Shown: piece after piece, positions 44,258-52,803 of the stretch
Layout: every line of letters starts with the position of its first letter
Position numbering within the stretch: position 1 is the stretch's first letter
Assembly: GCF_016858305.2 (NCBI RefSeq)
Contig: NZ_CP074436.1
Coordinates: 3,368,001-3,432,000 of the forward strand
Direction: 5' to 3'
Origin: Polaribacter sp. Q13
GTDB lineage: Bacteria; Bacteroidota; Bacteroidia; Flavobacteriales; Flavobacteriaceae
Length of the DNA stretch: 64,000 bases
The notes under the pieces: generated by a model
Told to the model about the DNA's origin: nothing
Seen by the model: the letters and a program-made list of their open reading frames with translations, nothing else
Database searches by the model: none
Translations under genes and position numbers: made by a program

Positions 44258-45106
44258 TTAGGCATAAATATTTGAGAGTCTAAAAAGGAAAAATTTGATG
44301 TTTCTAACACCTCTAAATTGTGCTCTAAAGGCTTTAATTTTAGCATTAAAAGATTCTGCAGAAGCATTTGTGCTTCTATTGTCAAAATAGTTGAGTATAT
44401 TCTGATAATGTACAGACATTGTTCTAGCAATGCTATTAAAGCTTTTAAACTTTGCTTGTCTTACCTTTTCATCCCATTTAGCAAGTCTAATTAAGGCAAC
44501 AGTTTTATCTTTTGTTTGATTATAAATCCAGGATAAGTTTTGACATAAATTATATGCCTTTTCTATATCTGGATAATTTTTAAAAAGTATTTCAGCTCTT
44601 TCCTGTTGGGTGTTAGTCCACTTGTTACTAGATTTATATAATAGATATCTACTCCTAGCTAATAATTGTTTTAGAGTATCTCCATTTGGTAGTAGTTCAG
44701 GAACATATTTTAAGGAGTTGTTTTTAGCGTTTTCTATGGCGTCGTTTTCTTTATCTATTGCTTCCCAACGATGTTTAATTCTTATTTCTTGCAAAGCATC
44801 TAAAGCTAATTTTTGTACATGAAAGCGATCTATAACTAATACAGCTTTTGGAAATGATTTTTTAACGATTAACCCCATGTTTCCTGCCATGTCTAAGGTT
44901 ACTTCGATTACTTTTTTCCGTTGTTTTAAAGCTATTTTATGAAGAATTCTAATAACATCTTCAGCTTTAGTACCTTTAATCATAGCGAGTAAAGCACCTT
45001 TCTTTCCGTTCGCATTTTTATTAGTCACGATAGTATATAAATCTCCATTAGAAAATGCTGTTTCATCTATGGAAAGATAACTTCCAATATTTTTAGGAAA
45101 AAGCAA
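44258..45106 (-). CDS. ISL3-type DDE transposase (orfB) of element I2
   Basis: 282 codons from a TTG; no ATG is available. The frame is open upstream to 45250, overlapping the end of orfA in another frame, so a fused product by frameshift is possible and would add 48 residues. The catalytic triad is visible: Asp14 in YLSIDETAFSNG, Asp93 in AVLVIDRFHVQKL, and Glu near 251 in NASAESFNAKIKAF. This is the ISL3 DDE arrangement with the DRFHV motif. It ends LSNIYA. Confidence 0.88.
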   Translation of the reverse strand: MLFPKNIGSYLSIDETAFSNGDLYTIVTNKNANGKKGALLAMIKGTKAEDVIRILHKIALKQRKKVIEVTLDMAGNMGLIVKKSFPKAVLVIDRFHVQKLALDALQEIRIKHRWEAIDKENDAIENAKNNSLKYVPELLPNGDTLKQLLARSRYLLYKSSNKWTNTQQERAEILFKNYPDIEKAYNLCQNLSWIYNQTKDKTVALIRLAKWDEKVRQAKFKSFNSIARTMSVHYQNILNYFDNRSTNASAESFNAKIKAFRAQFRGVRNIKFFLFRLSNIYA

Positions 45107-45230
45107 CCATTGTTCAGCATGCGGTTTTTGGTTCCATAGCTTAAAATCACTTAAATAATCTTTGTATTGTCTCTGTAAGCTCCTTGGGTTAACTCCGTAA
45201 AAGTTAGCGACGATACTTGTGCTTGTGGCG

Positions 45231-45584
45231 TTATTGTTGACTGATTTGTTTTAAAAAAGCAGCAAATTCACTAGTAATCCTAGTGCCTTTTGCTACTAAT
45301 TGCCAATCTCTTACAACTACTTTCTTAGAACTTTCTTCCACCCAACGTCGTCTAATAACATGTAGAAAAACGTTTTTACCTCGGATTGGAAAATCTTGAA
45401 TAGTCGCTTCAGGAAAAAAGCCTTTAGAACTTAATTTTAATCCTTTAAATTCTTCTGGAATCGTATTCAATTCGGTGAAATAGAAATGTAGTTCTCCATT
45501 TTTAACTTCATGTTTAGTGAGTTTAAAATAGTCTATAAGTATTTCTGGTAGTAATAATTTAGCAAGTTCAATTGAAGTATCCAA
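45231..45584 (-). CDS. IS orfA (transposase N-terminal region) of element I2
   Basis: 117 aa: MDTSIELAKLLLPEILIDYF, then a predicted DNA-binding stretch with IRGKNVFLHVIRRRWVEES. Its end ISQQ overlaps the open start of orfB in a different frame. In related elements it is annotated as the N-terminal region of an ISAon1-family transposase. Identical by eye to the orfA of element O. Confidence 0.82.
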   Translation of the reverse strand: MDTSIELAKLLLPEILIDYFKLTKHEVKNGELHFYFTELNTIPEEFKGLKLSSKGFFPEATIQDFPIRGKNVFLHVIRRRWVEESSKKVVVRDWQLVAKGTRITSEFAAFLKQISQQ

Positions 45585-45596
45585 AATAGAAAGAAT

Positions 45597-46478
45597 TTAA
45601 AAGTCAAAGTTCTTCTTTTTTAGTTTACTCCACAACTTTTTGTGTTGATCCCTAAAAAGGAAAAATTTGATGTTTCTAACACCTCTAAATTGTGCTCTAA
45701 AGGCTTTAATTTTAGCATTAAAAGATTCTGCAGAAGCATTTGTGCTTCTATTGTCAAAATAGTTGAGTATATTCTGATAATGTACAGACATTGTTCTAGC
45801 AATGCTATTAAAGCTTTTAAACTTTGCTTGTCTTACCTTTTCATCCCATTTAGCAAGTCTAATTAAGGCAACAGTTTTATCTTTTGTTTGATTATAAATC
45901 CAGGATAAGTTTTGACATAAATTATATGCCTTTTCTATATCTGGATAATTTTTAAAAAGTATTTCAGCTCTTTCCTGTTGGGTGTTAGTCCACTTGTTAC
46001 TAGATTTATATAATAGATATCTACTCCTAGCTAATAATTGTTTTAGAGTATCTCCATTTGGTAGTAGTTCAGGAACATATTTTAAGGAGTTGTTTTTAGC
46101 GTTTTCTATGGCGTCGTTTTCTTTATCTATTGCTTCCCAACGATGTTTAATTCTTATTTCTTGCAAAGCATCTAAAGCTAATTTTTGTACATGAAAGCGA
46201 TCTATAACTAATACAGCTTTTGGAAATGATTTTTTAACGATTAACCCCATGTTTCCTGCCATGTCTAAGGTTACTTCGATTACTTTTTTCCGTTGTTTTA
46301 AAGCTATTTTATGAAGAATTCTAATAACATCTTCAGCTTTAGTACCTTTAATCATAGCGAGTAAAGCACCTTTCTTTCCGTTCGCATTTTTATTAGTCAC
46401 GATAGTATATAAATCTCCATTAGAAAATGCTGTTTCATCTATGGAAAGATAACTTCCAATATTTTTAGGAAAAAGCAA
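45597..46478 (-). pseudogene. transposase orfB of element O with a replaced C-terminus
   Basis: 293 codons from TTG. It equals the intact transposase up to IKFFLFR. The native last six residues LSNIYA are lost because the next element is inserted there; instead the frame reads about 17 residues into the right terminal repeat of I2 (DQHKKLWSKLKKKNFDF). All three catalytic residues remain, so it might still be active. Open upstream to 46622, overlapping orfA. Confidence 0.8.
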
Positions 46479-47023
46479 CCATTGTTCAGCATGCGGTTTT
46501 TGGTTCCATAGCTTAAAATCACTTAAATAATCTTTGTATTGTCTCTGTAAGCTCCTTGGGTTAACTCCGTAAAAGTTAGCGACGATACTTGTGCTTGTGG
46601 CGTTATTGTTGACTGATTTGTTTTAAAAAAGCAGCAAATTCACTAGTAATCCTAGTGCCTTTTGCTACTAATTGCCAATCTCTTACAACTACTTTCTTAG
46701 AACTTTCTTCCACCCAACGTCGTCTAATAACATGTAGAAAAACGTTTTTACCTCGGATTGGAAAATCTTGAATAGTCGCTTCAGGAAAAAAGCCTTTAGA
46801 ACTTAATTTTAATCCTTTAAATTCTTCTGGAATCGTATTCAATTCGGTGAAATAGAAATGTAGTTCTCCATTTTTAACTTCATGTTTAGTGAGTTTAAAA
46901 TAGTCTATAAGTATTTCTGGTAGTAATAATTTAGCAAGTTCAATTGAAGTATCCAAAATAGAAAGAATTTAAAAGTCAAAGTTCTTCTTTTTTAGTTTAC
47001 TCCACAACTTTTTGTGTTGATCC
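45652..47023 (-). mobile_element. outer IS (element O), main part
   Basis: Begins with the second copy of the CTAAAAAG target duplication and runs to CCACAACTTTTTGTGTTGATCC at 47002-47023. Immediately after comes GTAGTATG (47024-47031), the same 8 bp that precede its left end at 43909-43916. Confidence 0.87.
46603..46956 (-). CDS. IS orfA of element O
   Basis: 117 aa, same sequence as the orfA at 45231-45584. It is complete and keeps the overlap with orfB, 1372 bp away from its twin. Confidence 0.82.
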   Translation of the reverse strand: MDTSIELAKLLLPEILIDYFKLTKHEVKNGELHFYFTELNTIPEEFKGLKLSSKGFFPEATIQDFPIRGKNVFLHVIRRRWVEESSKKVVVRDWQLVAKGTRITSEFAAFLKQISQQ

Positions 47024-47125
47024 GTAGTATGCGTAAATATTAGTTAGTCTAAAGAAAAGGAATACTATGTTTCTAATACCTCTAAATGGTCCTTTAAAAG
47101 CATTTTAGAATGCATGCAAACAATT
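47024..47125. mobile_element. degraded IS relic, right continuation
   Basis: CGTAAATATTAGTTAGTCTAAAG and the following ATGTTTCTAATACCTCTAAATGG align, with about one change in five, to the intact IS segments CATAAATATTTGAGAGTCTAAA and ATGTTTCTAACACCTCTAAATTG. Resemblance fades after about 47125, so most of the old element has been lost. Confidence 0.7.
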
Positions 47126-47206
47126 AAAATCAATAAAGGATATATTTAGCTTGATTAGATGATTCTGATTAATAAAGTTTCTTTAAAATAAAGGAATAGA
47201 TCTATT

Positions 47207-48487
47207 TTACCAATCGTAGTGTTTATGAGCATCTAACCTTATAAAGATAAAAAGTAAGATGGTAAAACCCCAAAGAGATGACCCCCCATAGCTAAAAAAG
47301 GGTAATGGAATTCCTACAGTAGGTAATAGGCCAATAACCATTCCTATGTTTACTAGAACATGAAAAAAGAGAATAGAAGCAACACTATAGCCGTAAATTC
47401 GTCCAAATTTATTGTTATGTGTTTCTGCTAAGTATATTATTCTATACATCATCAACATAAAAAGAATAATAACAAAACTACTACCTAAGAATCCCCATTC
47501 TTCTCCAACAGTACTAAAAATATAATCTGTGTGTTGCTCTGGTACAAAATCTCCTTTGGTAATATCTCCTTTTAAAAATCCTTTACCCAGCCAACTTCCA
47601 GAGCTTATTGTTAATTCAGATTGATAAGAATTATACCCGATATTTGTTTTATCTGTTTTTAAGCCTAATAAAACTTCAAACCGATCTCTATGGTGTTGTT
47701 TAAAAACATTATTGTAAACAAGGTTTGTTCCGAATATAAAGAGTGTGGTAATTACGTATAAGCCTAAAACTTTATACCAATTAAAACGAATAAATCTATT
47801 ACCGCCTTTATAAACGGCATAAATTACACCCAATGTAAGTAATGCTAATAAAAAGAATAAGACAGAAATATAACCGAAGAAGATAGTTGAAATAAAAACA
47901 ATAATAACCAACGATCCTATAAGTATATAATTTAGAGTTAAACCTTCTCTATTTAACACAAAAAAGAAGGCTAAATAAATTAATGCAGAACCTGCATCTG
48001 GCTGTAGTGTAATTAATAGTGCTGGAGTAAAAATAATGATAAAGGCTTTTATCTGGTTTTTAACTAAGTTTAAATTGTATTGTCTATCACTTAATAATTT
48101 AGCGACCGCTAAGGCTGTAAAAGCTTTTACAAATTCTGAAGGTTGTAAAGTCATTCCTCCAAAATTAAACCAAGATTTTGCTCCGTTTATTTCTTTTCCA
48201 AAAGGGAAAAGAAGTATTAATACAAACAGTGAGATGATGTAAAAAATACTAGAATATTTTTCGTAAAATTTAGAATTAAAAAAAAGGATGATAACAATTA
48301 ATGGAACGCTTAAACCTATCCAAAGAATTTGTTTTCCATATTTGGTTGAAAAGTCTAAGATTTGATGATTTTCTTCCGTTTTGGAAGCGGCATAAATATT
48401 CATCCATCCAAAACCAACAAGGGTAAAGAATAAAAAAACTAAAAGCCAATCGATTTCTGCAAAAATGTTATTCCGTTCCTGTCGCAA
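47207..48487 (-). CDS. rodA: rod-shape-determining protein RodA (SEDS glycosyltransferase)
   Basis: 426 aa polytopic membrane protein with about ten segments. SEDS motifs: KSWFNFGGMTLQPSEFVKAF, TLQPDAGSALIYLAFF and the terminal GIPLPFFSYGGSSLWGF. It polymerises peptidoglycan glycan strands together with its partner PBP2. It overlaps the mrdA end by 20 nt and ends the mreBCD-mrdA-rodA operon. The IS nest lies just downstream and does not break it. Confidence 0.94.
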   Translation of the reverse strand: MRQERNNIFAEIDWLLVFLFFTLVGFGWMNIYAASKTEENHQILDFSTKYGKQILWIGLSVPLIVIILFFNSKFYEKYSSIFYIISLFVLILLFPFGKEINGAKSWFNFGGMTLQPSEFVKAFTALAVAKLLSDRQYNLNLVKNQIKAFIIIFTPALLITLQPDAGSALIYLAFFFVLNREGLTLNYILIGSLVIIVFISTIFFGYISVLFFLLALLTLGVIYAVYKGGNRFIRFNWYKVLGLYVITTLFIFGTNLVYNNVFKQHHRDRFEVLLGLKTDKTNIGYNSYQSELTISSGSWLGKGFLKGDITKGDFVPEQHTDYIFSTVGEEWGFLGSSFVIILFMLMMYRIIYLAETHNNKFGRIYGYSVASILFFHVLVNIGMVIGLLPTVGIPLPFFSYGGSSLWGFTILLFIFIRLDAHKHYDW

Positions 48488-50354
48488 TTTCTTTAGGTTT
48501 TTGGTTTAGTTTAGCATAAATATCTTCTAAACTTAAGTCTAACATTCTTTGCTCTCTATATTTGTCTGCTTTAGATATTTTACCGTTTAAGTATTTTTCT
48601 ATAAGTAGGCTGGTAATTGGAGCCGCAATTGCAGAACCAAAACCACCATTTTCAACGAAAATAGCTAACGCAATTTTAGGATTTTCTTTAGGGGCAAATG
48701 CCACAAGAATTGAATGATCTGGAAGTTGAATTTTTTGACCGTCTATTCTTGCAAAGTTTTCTGCGGTTCCGGTTTTTCCACAAATTTCAATTCCTTTTAC
48801 TTGATTAAACCTCCCTGTTCCTGTTATAAAAACTTCGCGCATGGCTTCAATTACAGGAGTAAAATACTTTTTATCTATCGTTGTTTTTTTTGCAATTGTA
48901 TATTTAGGATCTTTAATATGGTTTTTATTTACTTCTTTTAACACGTGAGGTGTAAAGAAATATCCTTTATTGGCAATTGCAGCTGTAAAATTAGCAAGTT
49001 GAATAGGGGTTGTTAAAACTTCTCCTTGGCCAATAGCATTGGATATGGTAGTAGAACCATTCCAAGAATATTTATAAATATCATCATAATATTTTCCGGT
49101 AGGAATTAATCCAGGACTTCCTGCAGGTAAATCATACCCTAAATAGTCACCTAAACCAAAACTAGCAATGTGGTTATGCCAGGTATCTAAACCTTCTGAT
49201 GGATTGTTGTCTTTTTCTATAATTCTTTTATAAGTGTTAGAAAAGTAAGTGTTACAAGATCTTGCAATGGCTGCTTTTAGTTGTACTGGCCTTCCCGTAA
49301 TTCCGCAATGGCATCCCATAAAAGCACCTGCTCTGCTACCGTATCTAAAACCATGATGACATCTAAAACCAGTCTCTTCTGTAATAACACCTTCTTGAAG
49401 GCCTATTAAAGCATTCATCATTTTAAAAGGAGAACCAGGAGCGTAAGCTGCTAATAAGCCCCTGTCATAAGAAGGTTTGCTTATGGTGTCATTAAAAAGG
49501 ATGGTAGAATTTTTAGATCGTTTTCTACCAACCAACATGTTTGGGTTGTAACTAGGGGCGGTTACTAGTGCTAGAATTTCTCCAGTTGAAGGTTCTATGG
49601 CTACAATTCCTCCTCTTTTACCAGTCATTAGTTTTTGAGCATAAAGCTGTAGGTCTATATCTAGTGTTAAAGTTAAGTCTTTACCATTTTTTGGTAACGT
49701 ATCGTATTTACCATTTAGGTAAGACCCTGTAACTTTATTTAAGTTGTTTCTTTGTAGGTATTTTTTCCCTTTAGTCCCTCTTAAGTAATCTTCATATTGT
49801 CTTTCAATTCCATCTTTTCCAATTAACTCACCTGGTTGGTAGTAGGCATTTTCTTTTGCTAAAGTTTCATTTACTTCACCAATATAACCAAGTACATTTG
49901 CGGCTGCATTAATAGGATATTTTCTAATGATTCTTTTTTGAATAAAAAAACCAGAGTATTTATGTAGTTTTTCTTGAAGAAAAGCAAAATCTTCTTTAGC
50001 TAATTGTTTTAAAAAAACAGAAGGTAAATAAGGAGCATAATTGTCTGCTTTCTCTAATCTTTTTAAAAAGTCTTTTTTATTAATTTTTAATAGATTACAA
50101 AATTCTATAGTGTCTAACGGTTTTACCTGGTTTGGTTGTACCATAACGTCATAAGAAAGCTGATTGGCAACTAAAAGTTTGCCATTTCTATCATATACAT
50201 AACCTCTTTCTGGGTAGTTGTATTCAATTTTTACGGCAGAATTATGTATAGGATCATAGTTGCCGCCTCTAATTACTTGTAATTGAAAAAGTCTTCCAAT
50301 AAAAATAATTCCAATAAGTGTAATTAAAAAATAAAGTAAAAAACTTCTTTGCAT
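48468..50354 (-). CDS. mrdA: penicillin-binding protein 2
   Basis: 628 aa. One membrane anchor near the N-terminus (YFLITLIGIIFIGRLFQLQV), a pedestal or dimerisation domain with the segment YPERGYVYDRNGKLLVAN, and the transpeptidase domain. Active-site motifs: SPFK in YAPGSPFKMMNALIG, SCNT in AIARSCNTYF, and KTGT in EICGKTGTAENFA. It cross-links peptidoglycan for elongation. It overlaps mreD by one base and rodA by 20 nt. Confidence 0.95.
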   Translation of the reverse strand: MQRSFLLYFLITLIGIIFIGRLFQLQVIRGGNYDPIHNSAVKIEYNYPERGYVYDRNGKLLVANQLSYDVMVQPNQVKPLDTIEFCNLLKINKKDFLKRLEKADNYAPYLPSVFLKQLAKEDFAFLQEKLHKYSGFFIQKRIIRKYPINAAANVLGYIGEVNETLAKENAYYQPGELIGKDGIERQYEDYLRGTKGKKYLQRNNLNKVTGSYLNGKYDTLPKNGKDLTLTLDIDLQLYAQKLMTGKRGGIVAIEPSTGEILALVTAPSYNPNMLVGRKRSKNSTILFNDTISKPSYDRGLLAAYAPGSPFKMMNALIGLQEGVITEETGFRCHHGFRYGSRAGAFMGCHCGITGRPVQLKAAIARSCNTYFSNTYKRIIEKDNNPSEGLDTWHNHIASFGLGDYLGYDLPAGSPGLIPTGKYYDDIYKYSWNGSTTISNAIGQGEVLTTPIQLANFTAAIANKGYFFTPHVLKEVNKNHIKDPKYTIAKKTTIDKKYFTPVIEAMREVFITGTGRFNQVKGIEICGKTGTAENFARIDGQKIQLPDHSILVAFAPKENPKIALAIFVENGGFGSAIAAPITSLLIEKYLNGKISKADKYREQRMLDLSLEDIYAKLNQKPKEIATGTE

Positions 50355-50857
50355 TATTCGGTTTTAGTAAAAATATAGGTTCCTAGAAAAAATAAGATCA
50401 ATGTAAAAACACTTGAATATAATGTGTTAAATAAAACCATTGATAAATTTTGAAAACTAAAATTAGCAAAAGAAAAATAAATAAGATGATGAATTATTGT
50501 TAAAGTTACTACATAGTTAAAAACTTTACCAAAAGATTCTGATTTTAAGCTGAAGAAAGGATAATCTGCAGGTATTTTTCTAAAATATGCATTTATAAAA
50601 AACAATCTTACATACGCAATAAATAAAGTTGCAAAAGCATGAATACCTCCAGAATTAGAAAAGAAATCAACAAATAAACCTAATAGAAAAGATAAAAAAA
50701 GAATAGAAAATCTATTTTCTTTTACAGGATATAAAAATACAAATGCTATATAAAGATAGGGGTTTATATAGCCTAAAAAATTAATATTGTTTAGGACTAA
50801 AACTTGCAAAAACAGCAAGAATAAAAAAAATAAAATTTGATTTATACTTTTATTCAT
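50354..50857 (-). CDS. mreD: rod-shape-determining protein MreD
   Basis: 167 aa, hydrophobic along nearly its whole length with about five membrane segments. The first is IFLFLLFLQVLVLNNINFLG-like and NINFLGYINPYLYI is the typical MreD start. Low similarity is normal for this family; operon position (mreC before, mrdA after, overlaps of 8 and 1 nt) is the stronger evidence. Confidence 0.87.
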   Translation of the reverse strand: MNKSINQILFFLFLLFLQVLVLNNINFLGYINPYLYIAFVFLYPVKENRFSILFLSFLLGLFVDFFSNSGGIHAFATLFIAYVRLFFINAYFRKIPADYPFFSLKSESFGKVFNYVVTLTIIHHLIYFSFANFSFQNLSMVLFNTLYSSVFTLILFFLGTYIFTKTE

Positions 50858-51677
50858 TACTTACGGTTTCTAAAGATTGTATTTCCTCTTTATCTAAATT
50901 TTTAATGATATAAACATAACCGAGGTTACTCATATCATTAAATAATTTTACATCTACTTTATTGTTGGCTGTGTTTCCTTTATTTATTTTAGAAATGGTT
51001 CCAACAGGTATTCCTTCAGGGAAAATAGTAGACTTACCATCAGTTTCAATAGTGTCTCCAATTTTTAAAGGAGCTTGTCTTGGTATATCAGAAAGTTGTA
51101 CCGTTTTATAATCTAGACCATTCCAGCCTAAAGTACCAAAGTAATTACTGTTTTTTAGCCTTGCGTTTATACCACTATTTTTATTTAAAATAGATTGAAC
51201 ACGGGTATAATTATTTGATGAGCTTTCAGTGATGCCAATAATTCCTTTACTATTAATTACAGCCATTTCTTTATCTATATTTTGGTGTTTACCTTTATTG
51301 ATAGTTAAAAAATTAAATTGTTTACTGTAACTATTGTTGATGATCTTAGCGTTTGTAAAAGTGTATTTTTGATGATATTTTAAGGAATCTATAATTGTTG
51401 AGTCGGTGCTAATACGTAAGGAGTTCTTTTTTTCTAAAAGATTATTTAGACGTGTGTTTTCTTCTGATAAAATTTTATTTTCAGATTTTAACCCTACATA
51501 TTCCGTTGCATTAGAAATTGTTGAGAAAAAACCACCCGTAATACCATTGGCAGAATTTATAAATTTACTTTTCTGAAAACTAAGGTTATTAAAAGTGAAC
51601 GTTAGTGCTATTAACGCTAACAATAAAAAAAACAGAAAATACTTAAACTTCTGAAAAAAATAGATAATCTGTTGCAT
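50850..51677 (-). CDS. mreC: rod-shape-determining protein MreC
   Basis: 275 aa. One membrane helix (residues 10-32), then a coiled coil (SENKILSEENTRLNNLLEKK), then the periplasmic beta domain (LTINKGKHQNIDKEMAVINSKGIIGI, FPEGIPVGTISKI). It links the cytoplasmic MreB filaments to the wall synthases. Coupled to mreD by an 8-nt overlap. Confidence 0.93.
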   Translation of the reverse strand: MQQIIYFFQKFKYFLFFLLLALIALTFTFNNLSFQKSKFINSANGITGGFFSTISNATEYVGLKSENKILSEENTRLNNLLEKKNSLRISTDSTIIDSLKYHQKYTFTNAKIINNSYSKQFNFLTINKGKHQNIDKEMAVINSKGIIGITESSSNNYTRVQSILNKNSGINARLKNSNYFGTLGWNGLDYKTVQLSDIPRQAPLKIGDTIETDGKSTIFPEGIPVGTISKINKGNTANNKVDVKLFNDMSNLGYVYIIKNLDKEEIQSLETVSNE

Positions 51678-51696
51678 TGTTAGAACTTAAAAGCTA

Positions 51697-52725
51697 CTAT
51701 TTCATTAATACATTTTTGTATTTTTTTAATTCTTTTAAAGCAGTTCCTGTTCCTCGAACAACCGCTCTTAATGGGTCTTCTGCTACATAAACAGGTAAGT
51801 CTGTTTTTCTAGATAAACGCTTATCTAAACCTCTTAACATAGAACCTCCTCCTGCTAAATAAATACCGGTATTGTAGATGTCTGCAGCCAATTCTGGTGG
51901 AGTTTTAGATAAAGTTTCCATTACAGCATCTTCAATTCTTAAAATAGATTTGTCTAGTGCTTTTGCAATTTCTCTATAAGAAACTTGTACTTGTTTTGGT
52001 TTTCCGCTTAGTAAGTCTCTACCCTGAACCAACATTTCGTCTGGTGGAGTTTCTAAATCTTCTGTTGCGGCACCAATGGTGATTTTTATTTTTTCTGCAG
52101 TAGACTCTCCAACATGTAAGTTGTGTTGCGTACGCATATAATACATAATATCATTTGTAAAAAGATCTCCTGCAACTTTTACAGATTGATCACAAACAAT
52201 ACCACCTAAAGCAATAACAGCAATTTCTGTTGTACCACCACCTATATCAATAATCATGTTTCCTTTTGGCTCCATAATGTCTATACCAACACCAATTGCA
52301 GCAGCCATAGGCTCATAAATTAAATAGATTTCTTTTGCGTTCATGTGTTTAGCAGAATCACGAACAGCTCGTTTTTCTACTTCTGTAATTCCAGAAGGAA
52401 TACAGATAACCATTCTTAAAGCAGGTGGAAATAAACGTTTTTTAATAGATGGAATTTGTTTTACAAACTCTTTAATCATCTGTTCTGATGCTTCAAAATC
52501 TGCAATAACTCCGTCTTTTAAAGGACGAATTGTTTTAATATTTTCATGGGTTTTTCCTTGCATTAAATTGGCTTCCTTTCCAATTGCAATAATTTCTCCA
52601 GTAATCCTATTTCTTGCAACAATCGAAGGACTATCAATAACCACTTTACCGTTGTGAATTATTAAAGTATTTGCGGTTCCTAAATCAATCGCAATATCTT
52701 CCGTCATAAAATCGAAAAAACCCAT
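51697..52725 (-). CDS. mreB: rod-shape-determining protein MreB
   Basis: 342 aa, actin-fold ATPase. Phosphate 1 motif IAIDLGTANTLIIHNG, phosphate 2 NMIIDIGGGTTEIAVIALGG, adenosine motif TGIYLAGGGSMLRGLD, and the connecting EPMAAAIG. It forms membrane-bound filaments that direct wall elongation. First gene of the five-gene cell-shape cluster; mreC follows after 19 nt and purH precedes it by 78 nt. Confidence 0.96.
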   Translation of the reverse strand: MGFFDFMTEDIAIDLGTANTLIIHNGKVVIDSPSIVARNRITGEIIAIGKEANLMQGKTHENIKTIRPLKDGVIADFEASEQMIKEFVKQIPSIKKRLFPPALRMVICIPSGITEVEKRAVRDSAKHMNAKEIYLIYEPMAAAIGVGIDIMEPKGNMIIDIGGGTTEIAVIALGGIVCDQSVKVAGDLFTNDIMYYMRTQHNLHVGESTAEKIKITIGAATEDLETPPDEMLVQGRDLLSGKPKQVQVSYREIAKALDKSILRIEDAVMETLSKTPPELAADIYNTGIYLAGGGSMLRGLDKRLSRKTDLPVYVAEDPLRAVVRGTGTALKELKKYKNVLMK

Positions 52726-52803
52726 AAAATATATTTGTTGTTTTATTCTTGATGTATTTTTACAAAATTACTAAAATTCTGAGTGTAAAATACATATTAA
52801 AAG

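Larger units (their letters stand above)
44226..45651 (-). mobile_element. complete insertion sequence (element I2), ISL3-type, 1426 bp
   Basis: Terminal inverted repeats GGATCAACACAAAAAGTTGTGG and CCACAACTTTTTGTGTTGATCC are perfect over 22 bp. It carries orfA and orfB. Target duplications around this family here are 8 bp, as expected for ISL3 elements. Its right half may derive from I1, because it ends against the CTAAAAAG duplication that belongs to the I1 insertion. It resembles what databases call ISAon1-family elements. Confidence 0.88.

Noticed and set aside
42640..47200. CRISPR array or composite transposon
   Set aside because: The repeats are nested IS copies with 8-bp target duplications; there are no regular short spacers and no cargo gene between IS ends.
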